NCBI GenBank assembly: GCA_964389475.1
Contig: CAYMFD010000008.1
Span: forward strand, 1 to 61,369
Length of the DNA: 61,369 nucleotides
Direction: 5' to 3'
Source of the DNA: CAYMFD01 sp964389475
GTDB taxonomy: Bacteria > Bacteroidota > Bacteroidia > Chitinophagales > Saprospiraceae
The notes under the pieces are model-generated. The model made no database searches, was not told the origin of the DNA, and saw nothing but the letters and a program-made list of their open reading frames with translations. Below, piece after piece: positions 54,900 through 61,369 of the stretch. The position numbers and the translations under genes are program-made. Each line of letters begins with the position of its first letter. The first letter of the stretch is position 1.

Positions 54900-56513
54900 C
54901 TACTCCTCTTCGCCAGTTAGGTCATCTACGATCTCCTCGACTTTGTCCTCCACCTTATCTGCCACGTCTTTGAGGGCGGCGATAGCACCACCGATCATAC
55001 CTGTCACTTGTGTCTTGATATCCTTGATCTCAGGATCGTCAGATAGCTCTTCGACCTTTTCTTTAGCGGCATCGACCGTATCCTCGATCTTGTCCTCAAC
55101 TACATCAGCGACCGCCTTGACGGTATCCATAGCGTTTTGCAAGAGAGACTTGGCCTCATCAGCGACTTCGCCAGCCATACCTGCTGCGACAGTTGCCGCC
55201 TCCTTGGCAGCGTCTTTTAAGTCTACGACCTTGTCCGTTGCCGTACTCGTGTCTGCACTTGCTGTGGCTCGCGGCTCCTCGGCCTTTGGCTGATCTTTTG
55301 GCTTTTTGGCACCTGGCTTTTTGTCATCGACGATTTTGGTAGCTAGTGTCTCCAGCTTCGCCGCCTCACCAGCTCTTGCTTGCTCCGCTTCTTTGATCTC
55401 AGAGGCTATCTTTTGCTTGATCTCTTTTTGGACTTCTTTCGACTTTGCCTTTTCGGCACGTATGACTTCTCGCTTCTTTTCTTGCTCGATCTTTTTCTCG
55501 AGTTCCGCCTTAGTCTTGATCATATCGTCCAGCTTCTCTTGCTTACTACTGATCCGCTCGTCGATCATGACGATTTTAGCCTGTCTGATCTGCATCTCGA
55601 GCTGGCCGTCTGTCCGCTCTATGCGCTTGTTTTCCCACTCTAGGTCTTTACGATCTTTACCGATAGATCGCTCCATCTTTTGCAGGGCTCCGAGCAGTCC
55701 GTCATACCTACGCTGTAGTCGATTGAGAGCACCGCCTGTCTGTCCTCCTTTATCACCGAATCGCTTTTCTTTGGCCGCTTTAAAGGCCTTATCGATCCTA
55801 TTCCAGAGCTTACGCTGGTCGTCTTTGGTAAATTTTTCTTTTTTGAAACGAGCTTGTACGTCCTTGAGCTGGTCAAAGAGCGGCTTGAGTCCGAGACCTT
55901 TCTCAATCTTGGCCTCGATCTCAGTGAGCTCCTCCTTATACTTAGCTGCCACCTCTCCACTCTGCTTCTTAAACTCAGACTGAAATGACTTTTTAAGACC
56001 CTTAAGCGTCTCGAATAGTTCGTTGGTTTTAGATCTTAGGTCTGACGCATGCTCGCGAAAGAGGTTTTTTTCTCGGACCTGCTCTTGCACCTTGGTCCAG
56101 AAGTCTTTCATCTCATTCCACACCGTCTCGCTGTACTCACCGAGGTCGTCTACCTTGTCCTTAAAGTCCTCTAGTTCGCTACCATACATCTGGTAGAGCT
56201 TGCTAGACAATACGATGAAGTGCCACTCGGCCTTGGCCCGTGATATGAGGTCTGTCCGCTCTACCTTAATGTCGTCTGGCAGTAGATTATCCGTAACAGA
56301 TAGGGGTCTGTCCTGAGCTTGGTAGCCTGCAGGCAGCTCGACGCCTTCCTTAGTCCTCCATTGATTCATCAGTGCATCGTGTACCTCCTGCGTAGCGGCT
56401 AGCTCGTCATAGGTATAGATCTTTACCTGATTTTCTTGCTCTATCAGCTCTATGCCGATTAGTATCTTTTTGTCTTCGGCATCGTTGCCCCAGAGTACAA
56501 TCTTCTTGTTCAT
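54900..56513 (-). CDS. long coiled-coil protein with amphipathic Ala/Lys/Glu tail
   Basis: A 537-residue protein that I cannot name. The N-terminal about 100 residues contain a short beta/alpha region (KIVLWGNDAEDKKILIGIEL); the middle (about 100-380) is highly charged helical coiled coil with a segment DQRKLWNRIDKAFKAAKEKR that is weakly like DUF349. Residues about 380-537 repeat Ala/Val/Asp/Lys helices (KVADVVEDKIEDTVDAAKEK, for example), like LEA or apolipoprotein-type amphipathic helices. There is no signal peptide or membrane segment, so it is likely cytosolic. It is followed by a 77-bp gap to asd upstream. Confidence 0.6.
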   Translation of the reverse strand: MNKKIVLWGNDAEDKKILIGIELIEQENQVKIYTYDELAATQEVHDALMNQWRTKEGVELPAGYQAQDRPLSVTDNLLPDDIKVERTDLISRAKAEWHFIVLSSKLYQMYGSELEDFKDKVDDLGEYSETVWNEMKDFWTKVQEQVREKNLFREHASDLRSKTNELFETLKGLKKSFQSEFKKQSGEVAAKYKEELTEIEAKIEKGLGLKPLFDQLKDVQARFKKEKFTKDDQRKLWNRIDKAFKAAKEKRFGDKGGQTGGALNRLQRRYDGLLGALQKMERSIGKDRKDLEWENKRIERTDGQLEMQIRQAKIVMIDERISSKQEKLDDMIKTKAELEKKIEQEKKREVIRAEKAKSKEVQKEIKQKIASEIKEAEQARAGEAAKLETLATKIVDDKKPGAKKPKDQPKAEEPRATASADTSTATDKVVDLKDAAKEAATVAAGMAGEVADEAKSLLQNAMDTVKAVADVVEDKIEDTVDAAKEKVEELSDDPEIKDIKTQVTGMIGGAIAALKDVADKVEDKVEEIVDDLTGEEE

Positions 56514-56590
56514 CGTAAGTACTATTAAGTCGTGCGATCACTGTATGGTCGCGGTTACATAAGTGTTATAAATCAACTGCAAATAAAGGA

Positions 56591-57595
56591 TCATTTTTTT
56601 AACAGATCGTGATCCATCAGAAATTGAGCAATCTGTACGGCATTAGTAGCGGCACCCTTGCGCAGGTTATCGCTTACTATCCACATGTTTAAGCCCTGGT
56701 CTAGGCTAGTATCACGACGTATACGACCTACGAATACATCGTCTTTCTGGTGGGCATCGAGGGGCATGGGGTAGGTAGCAGATGACGGATCATCTAGGAC
56801 GGTGACGCCTGGAGTAGCTGCTAGTAGCGTCTTGACTTCCTCTACGTCAAAGGCCTGCTCTAGCTCTACGTTGACCGACTCGCTATGCCCCCCGTGTACG
56901 GGTACCCGCACCGCCGTAGCTGTGATGGCGATTTTCTCATCTCCTAAGATCTTGCGTGTCTCGTGGACCAGTTTCATCTCCTCCTTGGTGTAGTCGTTAT
57001 CCAAGAATACGTCGCACTGGGGTATACAGTTGGCAAAGATGGGGTGCTGATAAGCTGTCTGCGAATAGTCTAGCTCCTTACCTGCCCGCTCGGCATCGTA
57101 TTGGTCGACGGCTGACTTGCCCGTACCTGTGTAGGACTGGTAGGTCGATATGACCAATCGCTTGATACCATAAGCACGATGTAGCGGTGCTAGGGCCATG
57201 ACCATCTGTATAGTGCTACAGTTGGGGTTAGCTATTATCTTATCTCGGCTCGTAAGAGCTGTGGCATTGATCTCTGGTACGACGAGGGGCTTGGTGGGGT
57301 CCATGCGCCAGGCACTGCTATTGTCGATGACGGTCGTACCTGCTGCGGCGAACTTAGGTGCCCACTCCAGTGATGTACTACCGCCTGCAGAGAATATGGC
57401 GATATCAGGTTGTAGATCTACGGCCTCCTGCATACCGACTACGGTATAGTCTTGACCTTGATGGGTAATGACCTTACCTACTGATCGAGGCGAGGCTACC
57501 ATCAGCAGTTCGTCATGTGGTAGCTGCATCGAGCTTATGACGTCTCTCATAACACCACCTACTAGGCCAGTAGCACCGACTATCGCTATACGCAT
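56591..57595 (-). CDS. asd: aspartate-semialdehyde dehydrogenase
   Basis: NADP-dependent enzyme reducing L-aspartyl-4-phosphate to the semialdehyde, the branch point to lysine, diaminopimelate, threonine and methionine. The sequence shows RIAIVGATGLVGGVMRDVI (nucleotide loop), NPNCSTIQMVMAL (catalytic Cys), YQSYTGTGKSAVDQ, VRVPVHGGHSESV and the C-terminal DNLRKGAATNAVQIA. The length of 334 residues is standard. DNA on both sides has leftward genes with short spacing (76 bp below, 43 bp above), so an operon with the flanking genes is possible. Confidence 0.95.
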   Translation of the reverse strand: MRIAIVGATGLVGGVMRDVISSMQLPHDELLMVASPRSVGKVITHQGQDYTVVGMQEAVDLQPDIAIFSAGGSTSLEWAPKFAAAGTTVIDNSSAWRMDPTKPLVVPEINATALTSRDKIIANPNCSTIQMVMALAPLHRAYGIKRLVISTYQSYTGTGKSAVDQYDAERAGKELDYSQTAYQHPIFANCIPQCDVFLDNDYTKEEMKLVHETRKILGDEKIAITATAVRVPVHGGHSESVNVELEQAFDVEEVKTLLAATPGVTVLDDPSSATYPMPLDAHQKDDVFVGRIRRDTSLDQGLNMWIVSDNLRKGAATNAVQIAQFLMDHDLLKK

Positions 57596-57637
57596 AACTC
57601 TTATTACTTGCTTATACTTCTTATCTGGTTGCTGTGC

Positions 57638-60043
57638 TTAACGCAAAAGGGTGACGTTGCCTCTATCGGTAAACTCGACACCATTATTGCTGTACCTAGC
57701 CCACCATACGTAGACGCCTTGTGGGGCACGATCGTCGCCGAAAAACCCATTCCACCCAGTCTCCGCATTACTACCCTCAAAGACTTCGTTGCCCCACCTG
57801 TTGTAGATGTGGAGTTCAAAGTCATCAATGAAGTCACACTTGTCATTAATAGGAGCAAAGATTCTGTTATCTACCTGACCCTCTACAGTATTTCGAGTGT
57901 CAGGAAAGAAAAGCTTAGGCCACTTAAAGCAGGTGCAGGAGAAAATATCAATCTCTGCCTGGAGCTCACTCTCATCACAGATAGAGGTGAGTGCTACTTG
58001 ATAAGTACTGTCGCAAATTTCTGCAACCACAAGCGGATTTTCAATCAAATCATTGTCTATCGATAGACTCAAGCCTGGTGCATCGATCAGATCGCCATTC
58101 TGATCTACTACGGACAAAAGCAAGTCGTCATCTGAATCACAGTAATCTCCTGGATCTGAAAAGCTGATGCTTTCTGGGAACTCTAGGCATCCGTCTAGGC
58201 TAATCTCCGTAGTCAGTGTACCACATACTGTAGAGACAGTAGCGACATAAGTATCGGGACACCGTAAGTCATTGACCGTAAGGACTCTAGGATTGTTAGC
58301 GACGTTGCTGTCAAAAGTAAAGGTATAGACACCGGTATTTATAGCAACGCCATCTTGATCGACCACCAGCAATGATATATCTCCCCGATCGCAGACTTCT
58401 CCCGGATCTTGAAAGCTGATGCTCTCCGGTAATGGTGGTGGAAACGACACAACTACCTGCGCCTCAGCCGTAAGCGTACACGCATCCGTTACAGTCACGC
58501 TGTAGATTCCAGCCTCAGCGACGACCCGTGAGTCGTCTGTAGTGTTACCATTTTCCCATACAAAAGTGAACGGTGTTGCATCTATGTTTTGCTGTAGTGA
58601 TAGTGTATTAGTAGGAGGTACATCACACTGTCCATCTAGCCCTCGCCCTATCGTTACCTCTGGCTCTCGATACTCATTAATATTAACGGTGTCGCATAGG
58701 GTGTAGCAGACATCTGCCCCCATCGTGACCTCTACGATGTACTCGCCCACCTCCGTCGCTATGATGGCAGAGTCCATCGACTCNNNNNNNNNNNNNNNNN
58801 NNNNNNNNNNNNNNNNNNNNNNNNNNNNNNNNNNNNNNNNNNNNNNNNNNNNNNNNNNNNNNNNNNNNNNNNNNNNNNNNNNNGTAGATATGTCCTCATC
58901 TAGGCGGATGTGGTTGTGCTGTAGGCCGCCGGCTCTAGCCGTCGTACCCATATATGTGTAACCATCATCGCGTACAACTAGTCCACTGCTCGGTCTATTG
59001 CTAGCCCGTACAGCACTGCTATCGACAACATAGTGCATCATCTGCTGACCACTAGCAATGTTTATATCTAAGACAAAAGCAGCATTGTCAGAACCGTCTA
59101 CTTCTCCAAAAACGCGAAGTAAGTCTTCGCTAACGTTGACGTCTACGTGATACACAACGGACGCAATCATAGGATCACCAAAATCCGTCTGTCTAGCCCA
59201 GAGCACACTATCAGCCTGATCAACCAAGGCCACAAAACCACTGTAGAGTACACTGTTAGTCACGGCACCTACGATACAAGAGACGGTATCATTGACCTCA
59301 TACTCTCCGTAGATGCTCAGGTCATTGCCATCAAGTAGTGAGAGTAGTCGTCCAAAAACAATGGCACCGGTGCTGTCTACATGTAGCTGCCAAGCGTCTG
59401 CACCTGCTGATCCTGATAGAGACGCCGTACTATCCGGCCTCATAGTCAAGGCTGATACCTGGTCAAACATACGGGCAGAGCTCATAGACCTAGACCATAG
59501 GAGCTCTCCATCAAAAGTGATCTTGAGTAGGGCGGCCTGGTCGACATCGTTTCGTCTAGTCGCTAGCAGCAAGGTGCTATCGGGAGCCACTACGAGGCGG
59601 TTGATTATGGGTTGAGTGTCACTACTTTCTATAGCATAGGTAGGTATGCCCTGGTTAAACCCTAGCATACGGTCCTCCATAGCATAGAGGAGTACATTGT
59701 CCTCGTCGCGATCTACCGTACCTGTGACGTAGATCATGCCGTTGAGACCTCTAGCAATGGCCGCACCACCTACGAACTCGGTGGAGTCCTCACTGTAGAT
59801 AACATTGCTATAGTTGACATTGCCCTTGGTATTAAAGGATGTCACTAGCAAGGCGTCGTACTGGTCACCGGTCGCGTCTACCTGTAGGCCTGCTACAGCA
59901 TAGGTATTACCACCGTCACTACCTACGGCGTCAAAAACGATGTGGTTGTCTCCACTAGTCGAGTACGTCCGATGAAATTGTGTCTGCGCTGACAAGACCG
60001 CTGTCGTCCATATCGCACATAATAGTATCAGGCATTGCTTCAT
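57638..60043 (-). CDS. T9SS type B sorting domain surface protein, interrupted by an assembly gap
   Basis: About 800 residues in two visible parts either side of 100 N. The signal peptide is MKQCLILLCAIWTTAVLSAQ. The N-terminal half looks like a beta-propeller of delta-60-repeat type (e.g. DALLVTSFNTKGNV, NRLVVAPDSTLLLATR). After the gap come Ig/PKD-like repeats with a duplicated segment PESISFQDPGEVCDRGDISL and PESISFSDPGDYCDSDDDLL. The last about 90 residues are the type B (gliding-motility-associated C-terminal) domain, from RIFAPINDKCDFIDDFELHI through NRWGNEVFEG to RGNVTLLR. Predicted T9SS cargo. The frame continues across the gap, but the true gap length is unknown. Confidence 0.85.
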   Translation of the reverse strand: MKQCLILLCAIWTTAVLSAQTQFHRTYSTSGDNHIVFDAVGSDGGNTYAVAGLQVDATGDQYDALLVTSFNTKGNVNYSNVIYSEDSTEFVGGAAIARGLNGMIYVTGTVDRDEDNVLLYAMEDRMLGFNQGIPTYAIESSDTQPIINRLVVAPDSTLLLATRRNDVDQAALLKITFDGELLWSRSMSSARMFDQVSALTMRPDSTASLSGSAGADAWQLHVDSTGAIVFGRLLSLLDGNDLSIYGEYEVNDTVSCIVGAVTNSVLYSGFVALVDQADSVLWARQTDFGDPMIASVVYHVDVNVSEDLLRVFGEVDGSDNAAFVLDINIASGQQMMHYVVDSSAVRASNRPSSGLVVRDDGYTYMGTTARAGGLQHNHIRLDEDISXXXXXXXXXXXXXXXXXXXXXXXXXXXXXXXXXXESMDSAIIATEVGEYIVEVTMGADVCYTLCDTVNINEYREPEVTIGRGLDGQCDVPPTNTLSLQQNIDATPFTFVWENGNTTDDSRVVAEAGIYSVTVTDACTLTAEAQVVVSFPPPLPESISFQDPGEVCDRGDISLLVVDQDGVAINTGVYTFTFDSNVANNPRVLTVNDLRCPDTYVATVSTVCGTLTTEISLDGCLEFPESISFSDPGDYCDSDDDLLLSVVDQNGDLIDAPGLSLSIDNDLIENPLVVAEICDSTYQVALTSICDESELQAEIDIFSCTCFKWPKLFFPDTRNTVEGQVDNRIFAPINDKCDFIDDFELHIYNRWGNEVFEGSNAETGWNGFFGDDRAPQGVYVWWARYSNNGVEFTDRGNVTLLR
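58784..58883. other. scaffold gap (100 N) inside the T9SS type B gene
   Basis: Exactly 100 N residues within the coding sequence. The flanks look like parts of the same protein, but the number of repeats missing is unknown. Confidence 0.98.
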
Positions 60044-60066
60044 ATCTACTCTCCTTAATTGGTCGT

Positions 60067-60074
60067 CAAAGTTA
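60067..60074 (-). promoter_or_regulatory. Bacteroidota -7 box for the T9SS type B gene
   Basis: The minus strand reads TAACTTTG, a perfect TAnnTTTG, 24 bp upstream of the ATG at 60043. Confidence 0.5.
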
Positions 60075-60284
60075 CATAATTGTAAGCCATCGGTAAACTC
60101 CGCTTGTAGAGTAATAAATAGCCTTCGAAATGTACCAAATGTGACAATGTGGCATCAATTTTTAATAATTGGTGCCATTTTGTCATCTGCGGTTGGCTCA
60201 TACTGCCACTCTTGTACTTTTTTGGGTGGTGGAATGAGATTTGACCCTAGGGAAGCATATCACATTAACTCAAAAATATTCATC

Positions 60285-60629
60285 ATGCATAGATCAATGA
60301 CATCAAGAAGACAGGCTGCAAACGCTACCAACATTATAGAAACAGAAAGCGGATACCAGCTAGCCATCCTAGTACCGGGCTACCAAAGAGACGAAATCAA
60401 TATCGAGGTGGTAGACCGCCAACTGACCATCACGGCTGACAAGTCAGAAAAGGACGCCTCCACTAAGACCAACTATCGCGAGTGGCAACTCAATCCTGTC
60501 CACAAGAGCTGGACGCTAGGCAAGGCTGTAGATGTCAACCAGGTAGACGCAAAGCTCCAAAACGGCATCCTCACCATAGACCTAGCCAAGAAACCAGAAG
60601 CTAAACCCAAAACCATTGAAATCGCCTAA
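60285..60629 (+). CDS. small heat-shock protein, Hsp20 family
   Basis: A 114-residue alpha-crystallin domain protein that holds unfolding proteins as large oligomers. The body shows the family pattern ATNIIETESGYQLAILVPGY, then RDEINIEVVDRQLTITADK and the C-terminal ALQNGILTIDL-type motif (AKLQNGILTIDLAKK) with the I-x-I-like tail TIEIA. I start at the ATG at 60285; a longer frame from 60141 includes a hydrophobic stretch out of keeping with the family. It is shorter and lacks the N-terminal arm of the next gene. Confidence 0.85.
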   Translation: MHRSMTSRRQAANATNIIETESGYQLAILVPGYQRDEINIEVVDRQLTITADKSEKDASTKTNYREWQLNPVHKSWTLGKAVDVNQVDAKLQNGILTIDLAKKPEAKPKTIEIA

Positions 60630-60657
60630 ACCTATTAATTCACATAAATCATACATC

Positions 60658-61086
60658 ATGAGACACATAGCAAATAGAAATCACAGAATCAACCCATTTA
60701 GTCAGATCGTCAATGAGCTATTTGACACAACAGTCAACCACCGTGCTGCTAGCCAAGTGCCAGCCACCAATATCATCGAGCAGGACGACAAGTACCGCAT
60801 AGAGATGGTGGCACCGGGCATGGCCAAGGAGGACTTTGACATCAAGATCGAAAAAGACCAACTCACCGTCAGCGTGACCATCGAGGATAAGGCATCAGAA
60901 GATAAAGAGGACGGCAAGATCATACGATCAGAGTTTAGCAAGCAGTCGTTTAGTCGGTCGTTTCACCTGAGTGATGAGATAGACACCGATAGCATCCAGG
61001 CTAAGTATGATCTAGGCATCCTACACATAGACCTCCACAAGAAGGCGGAAGTAGTGCTACCTACCAAGAAGATTGAGATCATTTAG
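60658..61086 (+). CDS. small heat-shock protein, Hsp20 family (second copy)
   Basis: A 142-residue Hsp20 with a longer N-terminal arm (RINPFSQIVNELFDTTVNHR), the crystallin domain with VPATNIIEQDDKYRIEMVAP, FDIKIEKDQLTVSVT and the conserved AKYDLGILHIDLHKK, and the terminal motif KKIEII. It begins 28 bp after the first Hsp20 gene and is followed by a terminator at 61126, so the two form an operon. The paralogues share the ATNIIE start of the crystallin domain, suggesting a tandem duplication and divergence. Confidence 0.92.
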   Translation: MRHIANRNHRINPFSQIVNELFDTTVNHRAASQVPATNIIEQDDKYRIEMVAPGMAKEDFDIKIEKDQLTVSVTIEDKASEDKEDGKIIRSEFSKQSFSRSFHLSDEIDTDSIQAKYDLGILHIDLHKKAEVVLPTKKIEII

Positions 61087-61125
61087 TTTTTCCTAATGGT
61101 CGCCGCGTGTGGCCAGTTTGGACCG

Positions 61126-61164
61126 AAAGGGTTGCTCTGCATATATGTGGGGCAGCCCTTTTTT
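61126..61164 (+). terminator. rho-independent terminator after the Hsp20 pair
   Basis: An imperfect stem (AAAGGGTTGCTC paired with GGGCAGCCCTTT through G-T wobbles, around a loop containing ATATAT) followed by TTTTTT on the plus strand, 40 bp after the stop codon. Confidence 0.75.
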
Positions 61165-61328
61165 AATGCCCTAGCTATTAAATACAGTGATTAGATCATG
61201 CTAAAACAGCAAATTTGATTTTTCAATAAACTGTTAAGGAGTTTTAAACTCAACAACTCTGACACCCATAGCCAAACTTTCATTTGCTTAAAGTTGTCTA
61301 TGAGTCATTATTCACCAAATAAAGTATT

Positions 61329-61369
61329 ATGAAAAGTGTTATGTTTAATGGATTACTGTCTACTGCTTT
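61329..61369 (+). CDS. start of a gene cut by the right edge
   Basis: An ATG opens a frame that encodes MKSVMFNGLLSTA before the window ends. The basic residue then hydrophobic stretch suggests a signal peptide, but too little is visible to say more. Confidence 0.4.
   Translation, partial: MKSVMFNGLLSTA

Noticed and set aside
55306..55983. Long Ser/Leu-rich open frame opposite the coiled-coil gene
   Set aside because: It is the antisense reading of the Lys/Glu/Ala-rich coiled coil, lacks a plausible domain and would overlap the real gene fully.

Overview
The window looks like a chromosomal scaffold from a Bacteroidota bacterium, most plausibly a Saprospiria/Saprospiraceae-like lineage. Evidence: several secreted proteins end in type IX secretion (T9SS) sorting domains of types A and B; PorW/SprE-like and GldE-like proteins are present; many lipoproteins carry PorT-family, DUF2807 or PKD domains; and several genes are preceded by the Bacteroidota -7 promoter box TAnnTTTG rather than by strong Shine-Dalgarno sequences. 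Two runs of exactly 100 N (36523-36622 and 58784-58883) mark scaffold gaps, so this is a draft assembly or MAG. I found no rRNA, tRNA, CRISPR array or intact insertion sequence.

Layout. 0-10 kb: a DUF2805 protein, glutaryl-CoA dehydrogenase, a DUF2807 adhesin-like protein, an M42 aminopeptidase, an outer-membrane barrel, aroA, a second barrel, a BNR-repeat lipoprotein, a DUF4197 lipoprotein and exonuclease III. 10-19 kb: two very large leftward paralogous surface proteins, each with a signal peptide, Cys-rich HYR/Ig-like repeats, a dockerin-like pair, a cohesin-like domain and a T9SS type A tail; the 3' UTR of the distal one carries a 96-bp tandem repeat. 19-32.8 kb: a spermidine-synthase-like methyltransferase, PorW/SprE, an M23 peptidase, two tandem cyclophilin lipoproteins (one with a PKD domain), kynurenine 3-monooxygenase, tatC, tsaE, an AI-2E-type permease and a TPR protein. 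32.9-37.1 kb: lspA-pdxA-nadC, a Na+/Ca2+ exchanger cut by a gap, and the 3' end of a T9SS cargo gene. 37.8-52.8 kb: a Nudix CoA pyrophosphatase, a queuosine-tRNA mannosyltransferase-like protein, GldE-like, an ankyrin protein, phosphohexomutase, smpB, lpdA, a RicT-like PSP1 protein, holB, TPR proteins and two tandem thioredoxin-fold proteins. 52.9-54.6 kb: an AT-richer restriction-modification pair, probably acquired. 54.7-61.4 kb: a broken zinc-ribbon gene, a coiled-coil protein, asd, a T9SS type B protein (with a gap) and two tandem small heat-shock proteins.

How the genes fit together. Housekeeping pathways (shikimate, PLP, NAD, aspartate family, tRNA t6A and queuosine, trans-translation) are interleaved with an envelope programme: PorW/SprE and GldE relate to T9SS and gliding; LspA, TatC, cyclophilins and thioredoxin-fold proteins relate to export and folding; the giant adhesins and the type B protein are likely T9SS cargo.

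The strongest lead is the pair of giant proteins that each seem to carry both a dockerin-like and a cohesin-like module, which could allow self-assembly on the cell surface. Secondary leads are an smpB gene whose conserved N-terminus lies upstream of any ATG/GTG/TTG, the hairpin-rich tandem repeat that includes the stop codon of one adhesin, and an unusual abundance of the tetranucleotide CTAG, which most bacteria avoid.
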